The notes under the pieces are model-generated. The model made no database searches and was not told the origin of the DNA. It saw nothing but the letters and a program-made list of their open reading frames with translations. This document shows positions 38,601-51,900 of a stretch of 64,000 nt of DNA, in pieces. Source of the stretch: Pseudoips prasinana (lineage: Eukaryota; Arthropoda; Insecta; Lepidoptera; Nolidae); assembly GCA_951640165.1 (NCBI GenBank), contig OX621252.1:3132501-3196500 (forward strand). The letters run 5' to 3'. Every line of letters starts with the position of its first letter. Position 1 is the stretch's first letter. Position numbers and translations under genes: made by a program.

Positions 38601-41600
38601 ACGCATTGAGACGGAGATGCGTCGTTTAAACGAGTGCGAATGAAACAGATAGATGCGCATACGAACGTGCGCAGTAGACGAATGAGCGAAACGTACTAAC
38701 TGGTTGGTGTCGGATGTTCGCCATGAGTGAGCGAGACAGATAGTGACGCCACGCATTGAGACGGAGATGCGTCGTTTAAACGAGTGCGAATGAAACAGAT
38801 AGATGCCATAGCATCTATCTGTTTCATTCGCACTCGTTTAAACGACGCATCTCCGTCTCAATGCGTGGCGTCACTATCTGTCTCGCTCACTCATGGCGAA
38901 CATACCCATTATCCATCTCTCTCATCATTTTGTCTTAAAATTAAGAACCTACCTAGAGCTTGTGTGAATTAAAAACATTTTAACTGAGTAAAATGAGATA
39001 GCAAAAATCGGGTTACTTGAGGTTTTAATTTTTTTACTCTTTTCTATTGTATGGAACTAACAAGTATTGTACCATTTTAGAATTCTGATTAAATGCGCCA
39101 ACTTTTAATGCCACTTGCCAAGGCACTCTAGTACATTTTTTTTATAGGAGGGCCTGTCAAAGTCGACGAATCTTGAAAATTTTAAATTCGTAGTTTAACA
39201 AATAGTCTCAATTCTCGGAAACTTGAGGCAATTGTGTCATTATTTTTTATTGGGATTCTAGAAATGTTATTTAGAATTACGTTTCCAAAGTTCAAATGAA
39301 CAAAAATAAAAAAGAATAACCACAATAACCGAAAAATGGTACAGTTTGATCAAATTTCTAGGTTTTTCTTAAAATGCCCATAATTTTTAAACTGCATGGG
39401 ATAGATTTTTTTTCAGATTTTTCTCGTGATGGTTATGATCAATCCTGTCACCCCGTTTCGGCTTGACGTTGAGTTTTGGGACACCCTGTATGTATATATT
39501 TAAACGCCAAACCACATTGAAAAAAAAAACGAAACAAAAAGTAGAAGTGTCATTAGTAATAATAGTAAAAAAATAAAACAAACCATAAACGATAATTATC
39601 TGTTATTCCTAGACATTGGAAGAGGCTTTTAAAAATGTCTTTCTAGAAAATGTGTTCTAATCTATACATATAATAAAATCGTAGGAAAGTCAAAACTGTA
39701 CATTGAATATTTTTTTAAAAAAGATACTCGGGGCGTGATCTACAATCGATATCGAAGCCAAAAATATAGTTTTTAGAATTTTTGTCTGTGTGTCTGTTTA
39801 TCTGTATGTATGTCCGGGCTAAACTCAAAAAGTACTGTATGGATTTACTTAAAATTTTGTATGAATATTACTGAGAGGACGGGTCAACATATAGGCTACA
39901 TATTATCCCGCTATCACTTACGGGGGAGGAGCTGTGATAATTTATAAAATTTAACGCGGGTTAAACCGCGGGGCACAGCTAGTTAGTAATAATAGTAAAA
40001 AAATAAAACGTACCATAAACGATAATTATCTGTTATTCCTAGACATTGGAAGAGGCTTTTAAAAATGTCTTTCTAGAAAATGTGTTTCTAATCTATACAT
40101 ATAATAAAATCGTAGGAAAGTCAAAACAGTACATTGAATATTTTTTTAAAAAGGATACTTGGGGCGTGATCTACAATCGATATCGAAGCCAAAAATATAG
40201 TTTTTAGAATTTTTGTCTGTGTGTCTGTTTATCTGTATGTATGTCCGGACTAAACCCAAAAAGTACTGCATTGATTTACATAAAATTTTGCAAGAATATT
40301 ACTAAGAGGTCGGGTCAACATATTAGGTCTTTACCTATGAAATTGCCGTTCTGCAGTACTGGCCATTTCAAATCAAAATAATTTTTGTTTGGCTAAGAAT
40401 TCTAATTTCAAATTAATTTTATTTTAAAAACATGGATTCTTTTTTCCAAAAGTAGTCATTTCTTTATTGATTAGTGTTACATTTTCATCGCATTTCAATC
40501 TTTTTCGTCATCATGGATACGTTAAAAATTCGAGTAATTATGGAATATGAGTACCGTCGTGGCAGCAACGCGGCACAAGCGGCACGCAACATCAACGACG
40601 TTTACGGAGCTAACACTACAAACCAACGCACCACCTGTTATTGGTTTGCTCGCTTCCGTTCTGGAAATTTCGACCTGAAAAATGAACCTCGCGGTCGTCC
40701 GAAGACTTTGGTCGACAATGACGAATTAAAGGCGGTTGTGGAAGCTGATGATACACAATCTACGGCTGAATTAGCAGCAGCTTTCGACGTTAGCGTCAAA
40801 ACAATATTGGTCCATTTGCGTCAAATTGGCAAGGTAAAAAAGCTTGTCAAATGGGTGCCCCACGAACTCAATGATCGCCAGCGCGAAGTACGCGTCGAGA
40901 CGTGCCTTGCACTGCTCAACAGACACACAAATGAAGGAATTTTGAACCGCATTGTTACCTGCGATGAAAAATGGATTCTGTTTGATAACCGCAAGCGCTC
41001 AGCAAGTTGGTTGGATCCTGGTTCAGCACCTAAACAATGCCCTAAACGAAAACTTACCCCTAGAAAAGTGATGGTCACTGTTTGGTGGTCTAGCGCCGGT
41101 GTGATTCATCACAGCTTCTTACCAAACGGGGTGAGCATTACTGCAGATGTGTACTGTGAAGAACTGAGCACAATGATGGAGAAGCTGGCGCATCTCCAAC
41201 CAGCATTGGTCAATCGCTCGTCTCCGCTGCTCCTGCACGACAACGCGCGACCTCATACTGCACAGCAGACGGTCTCCAAGTTGCAAGAACTGGGGTTGGA
41301 AGCTCTCCGTCATCCGCCCTACTCACCAGACCTTGCGCCTACAGACTACTACTTTTTCCAGAATTTGGATAACTTCTTGGCGGGAAAAAAATTCAATACC
41401 CGGGAGGCAGTACAAAATGCCTTTGAAGAATTTGTTGCCTCCCGTCCAGCTGATTTCTTTAAGAAGGGCATCAATAAACTGCCACTGCGATGGCAAAGAT
41501 GCATTGATTGCATGGGTGATTACTTCGATTAATACAAATAAAAAAATTCATGAAAAAAATTCGTTTAAATTTTTTCATACAAAACGGCAATTTCATAGGT

Positions 41601-44600
41601 AAAGACCTATTATATAATACATATAAGCTACATATTATCACGCTAGCTGGGAGCTGTGATAATTTATAAAATTTAACGCGGGTAAAACCGCGGGGCACAG
41701 CTAGTAAGACAAATATATCCACTTTTTCAAAACGTTTATTATAATTTTTTAGTAGTCAGTGGAGGAGTGTGGAGATGATTCCGGATTAACCATCCTCCCC
41801 ACAAAAAGAAGGGAGTAATACTTTGTACTTCCTTGTGTGTTCGTGTTGAATAAATGTATTTCTATTTTATTCTATTCTAACCTGTGCTTCTTCTACGATG
41901 GCTCCATCCTTGAGGGTTTGTTCGGCAGTCAGGTCAGGGTAAGTGGTCTCGAAGATGTTCTTCATAGTTAAGAAAGGACTGTTTCTTGTGGGCATCACGT
42001 ACAGTAAGCGAGCGCGGATCTATAGGAAAATACTAGCTATTATTAGTAATCAACCATGTGTTATGTGTGTGTATGTATGTATTCCATGCAACTATTTCTT
42101 TTTGTCCGTTCCTTAGTCGATCTACACTATTCAAATTGTATTTAGGAAAACCTGTAATTGGCCTTCCTCTATCAATTGTACTATAAAGTTGAAAATTATT
42201 TGTATCGCTGTTGGTATTCTAATAAATAAATAAAAAACACATTGAAACTCTATTTACTCTCTGGCAGGAATTTATCCTCGACGCAGCGATTCAAGCAATT
42301 GTTTAGGAAATGTAGCTGTTACAATAATTATACAGTCTGGGGATCCTTTGCAGTTAGATAAAGTAACATATTTATTGCATCGTTGGTCTAGCGGTAGCGC
42401 ATTCAACCACATATGAGGTACCCCATACAAATTCATTTATTTATGTAATCCGTTGTTTGTGATAGTGAACTATTTTGATTTTTTGATTTTTTTTGATGAG
42501 GTCTTTGGTTCAAATCCCAGGCCGGAGAAGGACTAAGAAATGTGAGCCGTCACGGGACGCCTGGCAGATGTGAAACATCGACATTATTTTGTAAAAGTAA
42601 TATGCAGAAAAGAACATATTGTGATAGGAACTAAATATGTCATAATGATAAAATAAAATATTACGATTTTTCCAGATAACGATGACTATTTATTGAGTAA
42701 ACATTTATTTTCATTAAATATAAAAATTTACGAATTTATTTCAAATCGTGACTACTTAATTCGTTTATTCAGAGACTTCAGTCGATTGCGCATGCGCGTC
42801 GATTGCGCATGCGCGTCAGCGTTGCGAAGCGTCGCCACGCCAGAAATCGGGTTTACGTGCGGCTATAGATGTTTCACATCAAAAACTCTAAGAAAACTAA
42901 CTTAGGGACTGGAACTTGGCGGAGTTATATGCCCGTCCAAGTACCATTCCCGCGCCTAATCCCGGCAGCTTGTATCGGATAGTCGTCTCATCGAATTACG
43001 AGATTAAGGGACTAGATAGTGCACCCTTGTTTGAGCACACTTGTTCTCTATAACCGACATTTGGTCAGAGAATCCATATACACACATTTCATATTTATCA
43101 AAAAAATTATAACGCAAATAAGGTATTCAGACCTAAATGATATTGACTGGACCTTATCATTATAATAAAGCTTTTTTTCAATGCAACTTTGATGTTGACT
43201 AATAGTTGTGCGTAATCGCACTATTATTATAAAGGCAGAAGTTTGTGAGTGTGTATGTTTGTTACTCTTTCACGCAAAAACTACCGGACGGACTTCTATG
43301 AAACTTTGTAGTACATACATACATACATAGACTCACGCCTGTTTCCCAGAGGGGTAGGCAGAGACAACGGATTTCCATGTGTCACGATCTTTGCACACGT
43401 CTTTTGCCACGATTACTGTCATTATATTCTTCATACATGGTCGCCGGTTTAGGGTACTTCTGACCTGCCCTGATACTTTGTAGTAATATAGCTTATAATA
43501 TATTCGAATAACACATAGGCTGTAATTTAGAAAGTTTAACACGGGTAATGCCACTGTTAGTACCCCAAAATTATGCTCCTAATTTAGTCATAGCTTAGTT
43601 GGAACAACGAATGTCATGTTACAAACACGTAACTCTCAACGCAGCTCTTTATAACGGAAGAATTATTGGTCGTACCTTCTGTCCGAGAGCTGGTTTCTTC
43701 CCCTTGACAGTGTCCGCGTGCTGTCTCTGGATATAGCTCGTCAGATCTCCGAACACGTGACCCTCGATGCCGTTGTCTAAAGGCTAGAGAAAATACTTAA
43801 CGTTACTCTTACAGAAACAATCGTACTAATATTAGGTCTTTACCTATGAAATTGCCGTTCTGCAGTACTGGCCATTTCAAATCAAAATAATTTTTGTTTG
43901 GCTAAGAATTCTAATTTCAAATTAATTTTATTTAAAAAACATGGATTCTTTTTTCCAAAAGTAGTCATTTCTTTATTGATTAGTGTTACATTTTCATCGC
44001 ATTTCAATCTTTTTCGTCATCATGGATACGTTAAAAATTCGAGTAATTATGGAATATGAGTACCGTCGTGGCAGCAACGCGGCACAAGCGGCACGCAACA
44101 TCAACGACGTTTACGGAGCTAACACTACAAACCAACGCACCACCTGTTATTGGTTTGCTCGCTTCCGTTCTGGAAATTTCGACCTGAAAAATGAACCTCG
44201 CGGTCGTCCGAAGACTTTGGTCGACAATGACGAATTAAAGGCGGTTGTGGAAGCTGATGATACACAATCTACGGCTGAATTAGCAGCAGCTTTCGACGTT
44301 AGCGTCAAAACAATATTGGTCCATTTGCGTCAAATTGGCAAGGTAAAAAAGCTTGACAAATGGGTGCCCCACGAACTCAATGATCGCCAGCGCGAAGTAC
44401 GCGTCGAGACGTGCCTTGCACTGCTCAACAGACACACAAATGAAGGAATTTTGAACCGCATTGTTACCTGCGATGAAAAATGGATTCTGTTTGATAACCG
44501 CAAGCGCTCAGCAAGTTGGTTGGATCCTGGTTCAGCACCTAAACAATGCCCTAAACGAAAACTTACCCCTAGAAAAGTGATGGTCACTGTTTGGTGGTCT

Positions 44601-45878
44601 AGCGCCGGTGTGATTCATCACAGCTTCTTACCAAACGGGGTGAGCATTACTGCAGATGTGTACTGTGAAGAACTGAGCACAATGATGGAGAAGCTGGCGC
44701 ATCTCCAACCAGCATTGGTCAATCGCTCGTCTCCGCTGCTCCTGCACGACAACGCGCGACCTCATACTGCACAGCAGACGGTCTCCAAGTTGCAAGAACT
44801 GGGGTTGGAAGCTCTCCGTCATCCGCCCTACTCACCAGACCTTGCGCCTACAGACTACTACTTTTTCCAGAATTTGGATAACTTCTTGGCGGGAAAAAAA
44901 TTCAATACCCGAGAGGCAGTACAAAATGCCTTTGAAGAATTTGTTGCCTCCCGTCCAGCTGATTTCTTTAAGAAGGGCATCAATAAACTGCCACTGCGAT
45001 GGCAAAGATGCATTGATTGCATGGGTGATTACTTCGATTAATACAAATAAAAAAATTCATGAAAAAAATTCGTTTAAATTTTTTCATACAAAACGGCAAT
45101 TTCATAGGTAAAGACCTATTATTATAAATGCGAAAGTGTGTGAGTATAGATGTATGGGTTATTCAAGGCGAGCCTTGTCCTGTGCCTTGGATCGATGTTG
45201 ATCAACTCAGTAGGAACTATGTGAAATTAATGTTAAGACTTCGCTCTGGACACTATCCATCAGCGAAGTTTGCATTCCTTATGAAAAAAGCTTATTCGCC
45301 AAATTGCAGAGAATGTAATCAGATTGAGGACGTGCAAAATTTGCTGATGGATTGTACCCGGAACAAGCGTGAGGAGGAGTCACTTTTGAGGGAACTAGAC
45401 CTAAATAAATTAAACGTGGGGTTAATCCAGTCAATTTTATCCCAACCAACTTCAGAAGGTGCCAGAAAGTTATGCCGTTTAGTAACAGTTCTTCATCTGT
45501 GACTCCATTTCACCCTTATCACAAATTATATTAATATACATATTATTTAGCTGTTCAGTGTAGTTAAGGTATTATATTAAGTTCTAATGTTATTTAATGT
45601 AAAAGGCACGATGGGGTTGGCATATCTGTTTAGATAAAAAGCCCCAAATAAAAAGAGAGAAAAATGATGTATGGGTGTTTGTTACTCTTGCACGCAAAAA
45701 CTATCCTACGGTTTTTGATTCAACTTTGTAGTAATATAGCTTATATATCCGAATCAGGCGAACCAAAGTAACCTAGAAGATGGACCGATGACCTTGTGAA
45801 GACCGGCAATTGACAACATTTCAAAACTGACACCACCTTAAAACAAAAATACCATTTCTTTATTTATGTATTTGAGTT

Positions 45879-45963
<85 letters not shown>

Positions 45964-48900
45964 CGGCGTCGCAACTACATTGGTAAACAACAGGTGCAAC
46001 CGCTAATGAGCAGCTGTTGCAGCTGCGCCCGCAGCTGCGCCCACAGCTGCGCCTGTCACTAGCCGACGTTCGCTGTATTTTCTATATAAAAGGCGATGCA
46101 CGCCGGACAGAGGGGATTCGTTCGTCGACAGTCACCCGATACACATGCTGTACCGTGCCTGTCTTATATAGTGTTGCTATGGTGCTATTAATAATTAATT
46201 AGTGAAAGTGATTGTCGAAATGAGTTATAAAGTTGTTAATTAAATATAATCAAGTGCTGAAGAGTTATTTCTATATTTTATTATAATGCTGGTGACCCTC
46301 TTCCCGACATCAGAAGTGGGATGGACTCCATAGCCTGCCATGGGTCTGGCCATAGGGAAAGTGTTTTTTTTTATATTTTAATAATGGTTGATCCCTGCAC
46401 CTCTCTTTAAATGGAAGAAACCGTGATGCTCTTACTAAGGGTTTCTGAAACTATTCAAGAACAGCTTAACGCTGTGATACTGGTAGTGGACGTGGAATAT
46501 TGTCTCTGACAATTAGTACAGTCCTTATTGCGGTAGGTGCGAGGAACACTGTATCTCACAGTCAGTACTGCCCTATGTGACCGCCCTCGCTACCGTTCTG
46601 TATCAATAACTATAATTGAAGTTTATTGATTTTATTTAGTCATGTAAAGTAAACGATTGTTTAATTGTAATATACTGCCCAGTTACCAGCTGATGACTAG
46701 GCCAAATACAACATCAGATGAGTCAAAACATATTTGACACTAAGCGCCATTTACGACATTAATTCGTCGGACTTGTCGTCGTGGTATTTCTATTTTCGGT
46801 GATGTAAGGCAAGTTACGGTTATGCTACTAGCGCCACTTGAGGCTGTGGTGAGTACATTGATGTTTGTCGACGTAACAGAACGTTTCTTTGGATCTATGC
46901 ACGCTTTGATTAAGGTAATATCCACCCATTATTGTATCTCTAGTTTCAATCCTGGTTTGCATGATATTGATTTCTTCTAGGTAGAAGAAATCAATGTTGA
47001 ATAAATACGCTAGACGCTCCATTTTGTGACTAAATGTTGTTACATCTAAATTTATTAGTAATACAGTGAAATTTTAACAAATAAAAACCTTACCTACGTA
47101 AACGTTCTCATAATTATAACAGACATGAAGTAAAGTACCTTTCATGTCATTTTTCGGGCATGTCTCACGGTGGTGTCCATAACGAGCCAAACAGTTGCAA
47201 TGTATTGCAAAAGAAGGTAGTCACACATTAATATTTTGTGGAAAGATAGGACACGTTGTAACCGATTATTATTTTTACTTTTTCAAAGAATGATCAGTTA
47301 TGTTAACTTTTGTCATGAGTTACTAGGCGGTCCTGTGGATAGTGACGTTACTATACTGCAGTAATACAAGGTGTCTACCGATGTTTAAATAGACAGTTTC
47401 GCAAGTTTCATTAATGTCTGAATCGGTTCTAAAACATTTTAAGTGTACCTACACGTATTGCGTGGCATCAGAGACCAAATTAGTGAGTTTGCGAATTATG
47501 TTTGGTTCTAAAATTTCCCGTTATTGGGCTCGAAGTAGATTTCTGTGTGACTCCTAAAAACTGTTTTAGTGTACCAATCAGTGCTTACAGGAATAGATGC
47601 GTTGAACGGCAAATAACGTACAAATCATTTATATTACATAACGTGAATTATTAATCTCGACAGAGGGAAAAACGTGATGCTTGTACTTAAATGATCAGCT
47701 GATAGTCAATTTTCCTCATGAGGATGATGAACGACAACTATTAAGTGTCCGTGAGTTTAGCGAGTGTAATATCGTTGGTACTGCTTCGAATGTGGTAACG
47801 ACTGGTGGTATGAATATTGAGTTAACAAGTGCCATGGCTATCAGCTACGAACGACAAAGTGAAACTACCCGAGATCGTCAAGGACTTGCTTGGCAAAGGT
47901 ATTATTCAAGAGTGTATGCCATCATATGTTAACCCGATCATTCTCGTTAAGAAACGAGACTGTAATGAACGTATCTGCGTATTCGTGCGAACTTTCATGC
48001 AATTACGCTACTGGACCGATCCATTGCCTTTGATTTAAGACCAAATCTTTCACCTCTGTGAAAGTAAGTACTATAGTCGCTTAGATATGGCAACTGGGTT
48101 CCACCAAAAATACAAATGTCTAGTAATTCTGTTTGCAGAGTCTTGTTTGTCCCTCCTTAAATACTGTTTCAGTGTATTCTGTCTTCATTGTATATGGGCG
48201 GTGTTACTCTGGTGTCAGAGTTGTTCGGCCCGCGCGGTGACATGGTTTGGCGACTGTTGTCTGCAGCATACTCCGAGGCACGGTGACGCTCGGAAATGGA
48301 TCCAACATTGGCGGTCGCCTATCTGTGAACGGGCCGGGCGTTCTTGGTTGCTATACCTTGCCTATCGCTTGAGGACCGGTGAAGTAATTATATTGGGCAC
48401 ATGCGTTAATGTCGCATTAAAGAACCTGCGAGAAATGTTCAATGGTGTTGGATTTTCTATCAACGTTATGTAAAGTATTTTCGCGGCAACAGAGGTACAG
48501 TATGAGTTGTATTATTATGGTGGTCAGGTTAGACCGAGCTAAATATAAAAAAATAAAAAAAATTGACTCCCTTGTGCCCACGAATGTCAAACAGGATCTT
48601 CAACTACTTGGTTCATCAGGCCTATCAGAAATTTCCAAATGAAACTATAGTGATCTTGTTCATGGAACCGATCGCAATTCAGCCAATTAATTTACTGACA
48701 TATACGATGTCTATAAAAAGCCATACCTTGTCTGCGAGCTCACGCACCATTGGTACAGATACTGATTATGTTTAAAATTGTGGTGCTCGTAATAACTGAA
48801 AAGAAACTTTTACATTCAATTAAAATGACAACTTATTTCTTTGCTGTGCATAATGGTAATACTTGTAAAAAAAAGGGAATATAAAAAATAAATGTTTAAA

Positions 48901-51900
48901 AGTCACTGAAGGGTTAAACTGGACCAATGACTTAGCTAAAGGGAATGATAATTCCGGACTAGCATAGAATGATAAAGGCTACAGGGAATGATAATTCCGG
49001 ACTGGCATAGTATGATAAAGGCTATATATAGGGAATGATAATTCCGGACTAATATAGTATGATAAAGGCTAGAGAGGTTGATTATACTGGACTAGCATGG
49101 ATTAAGAGAATAATAAATCCGGACAAGCAAAATAAAATTATGGCTTTGTAGGGCTTACTGCCGGACCATAACAGTGTCTACAATCTGGAGGTTCAGATGG
49201 TATGGATAGTTATCTAATGTTATGTTTTCTCTGATCCCTGATACCTAAAATTGTAATGGCGAACGTGCGCGACTCACACACGTCAGTATGACCGTGACGG
49301 CGTCAGCACTGCCATACACACCTAGCAACAAATCTGTGAACAACACGCCCCTCACGTCATCGCATAAAGAGGCGCACACAGAGACGTGTGCGTGTCAGGA
49401 TGGTCGTGACGGCGTCGCAACTACATTGGTAAACAACAGGTGCAACCGCTAATGAGCAGCTGTTGCAGCTGCGCCCGCAGCTGCGCCCACAGCTGCGCCT
49501 GTCACTAGCCGACGTTCGCTGTATTTTCTATATAAAAGGCGATGCACGCCGGACAGAGGGGATTCGTTCGTCGACAGTCACCCGATACACATGCTGTACC
49601 GTGCCTGTCTTATATAGTGTTGCTATGGTGCTATTAATAATTAATTAGTGAAAGTGATTGTCGAAATGAGTTATAAAGTTGTTAATTAAATATAATCAAG
49701 TGCTGAAGAGTTATTTCTATATTTTATTATAATGCTGGTGACCCTCTTCATATATATATATTTTTATTTCTTCATTTCTGAGGAAAAAAAATAAAAACTA
49801 AAAAAGGTGTGATGACGTCACTTATACGGCGGACGAGGTAGTTTCCTTTGCCTATGCATTCCAATGTTTTAAACGAAAACATTAATGTCAAACAAGACGT
49901 CAAATTGTCACTCACGGTTTTTAATTTCGAAACTTTCATGGTGACTTAATGAAACATAATAAGGATAATAACACTGGAAACTAATTTAATATTGACGATT
50001 TTAATTTAATTTGAAATTGATAACACTATACAAACGTAAACAAGTTTATGCGCCAACGAGTTTGACAAGACAGTGATTTTTTTTGACGGGTTACATTAAA
50101 GCAAAGATCGATGGCTATTCCACCGTATGTATGAAGTCATTTGCCGCTTACGTCTTTTTAGAATACATCGCATTTCAAAGTTGAAATTATGAATGAAAAG
50201 TTCATTATTTCGCAAAAAGGAAAAATATGGGTGCCCTAGTTTTGGATTTACTTTTAAATAACGCAATAATACATGCCAGTTAAAAATATGACATGTTGTC
50301 AATTATGGAGATTTTTGGGGGAGGACCCACTTATTGTTTCGGAGAGCCTTACCGTATCCACAACGAAGTCTAGCGCGGTGGCAGGCAGCAAGGGGGTGGA
50401 CAGCTTCTTCCGCAGCCAAGTGTTCTGCAGCGCCACCAGCTCGTTGGACAAGGTGACTATAGCGTCGGTGGGCGCCGACTTGACCGCGCACCAGGTTATC
50501 ATGCCGATATCTATTGGAAAAAAATATATATTTTTATTCTTAATCAGTTTATTCAAAGATCAAAAAAAAACATTTATTAGCAGTCGAGTAATTGTACAAT
50601 TTGATTTACAGTGATAGCCTCACTAGGCAAAGCCTGTATCGAGGCTGTCGATGTGATACGATTACCTAATAGCTAGGACTTAAAATTAGACATTATAATA
50701 ACATAAAATTGATTAAATTAAGTTATAAGGAGAATTTCATATATTGTTAGTAAAAGTCTCTTATACACAACGTGAAACGACTGACACGTGTGCGTGCAGC
50801 CGTATCCATTGAGCCAGCATGGGGCTGTTCCATCTATCACACAATACATAATGTGCTCTTCGGCCACAACGACCAGCCTCAATGTAGACTAGCCGTCAGT
50901 CCAAATACAAACCGAATGCATAGATTTTGTCGACGCTCAAGTTTATTTAAAAGCTCTTCAGTAGCGTCTAGGTAGCAGCTATCAGCGAAGTGCACATACT
51001 GTACATACGGGGGCATTTTCTATTCCATCACTTTCATGATCGGACGACTTGCGACACGAGCGAAAAAGGTCAGGTACAGGACCGATGCTTTACGTGCTCT
51101 CCAAAGCACGAGCGTATAACATCATTATTGTAGCAACACTACCTTCCATTTAGAAATATTAGCTATATATTGTTTTCACGAGATAAATCATCAATACTAC
51201 GGGAAGGTATTATCCTGGCGAGATAACACGTCACCCGTTTGTAGTGTAAGATATTATCAGACGAGATATCTCAGCGGCACATCTCTTACATAAATGTACA
51301 TAGATGTGGTTAAGTCACAGCCATACAGGGAGGCCATTTTTTATTTTATCACGCCGCATTGAAATGCTTAATAATAATATAATATAAATAAAGCCACTTA
51401 TTCCAAATCTCACTTTCGATATACAGTCGTGGTCAACTAATTAGGGACAATCTCTAGTTAAGCCAAATTGTGAATTATTTTTTTATTATCCAACGAGTCT
51501 TAACAATATTCCATAGCTTTTACATGTAAGTGTAATTATACAAAAAAATACAAAAATGTTTTATTTTTATCTCCGTTGACAAACTATTGAGCATAATATG
51601 TAACTCGTGGGAGATCTGGAGTCTAAACTAAGCCGAGGCCTGTATCTTAGCACTCCAGGCCCCATTAGCCCAATGAGCCTGGCCAATGTTTTATTCTAGA
51701 TATGCCAAAGTAATCTAGAATTAAATACAAGAACATCTGCATTTTTACTTTTTTTGTATTCCCAAAGACAGCTGAGATAATAGCAATCAAAGTACGCATT
51801 TCCGAGCGATATTATTTCAAAATACAAGCGGCGTTTGATCGCGCTGTGACGTCACGTATCAACTCACGTAGCGCGCCGGCCGGTTTGCGGGTACAAATCT

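Larger units (their letters stand above)
45961..49749 (+). mobile_element. Gypsy-type LTR element with decayed interior
   Basis: Two 343-bp direct repeats bracket 3.1 kb. The interior retains reverse transcriptase scraps in the + strand: [10 protein letters not shown] and [10 protein letters not shown] near 47890-47960, DMATGFHQ near 48085, then LKNLREMF near 48420. Between them an unrelated family I piece is inserted (48190-48345). The interior is too short and too broken for an autonomous element. The right LTR seems to start about 150 bp earlier (TGTAATGGCGAACG at 49250) than the left copy, which is cut at the AT run. Confidence 0.75.

Noticed and set aside
40474..41532. 352-residue start for mariner transposase
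   Set aside because: The extra upstream codons are not from an ATG-supported start; the family start is the ATG at 40513 (and 44022 in copy 2).
46017..49648. Two identical 61-residue frames (46017-46202, 49463-49648)
   Set aside because: They lie inside the LTR-like repeats across the TATA region; an incidental frame.
45961..49749. Endogenous virus with envelope
   Set aside because: No env-like frame; only broken RT scraps of a Gypsy-type element.
49811..49822. CRE-like GATGACGTCAC as a promoter element
   Set aside because: An isolated 8-bp palindrome in intronic sequence; expected by chance and no initiation context.
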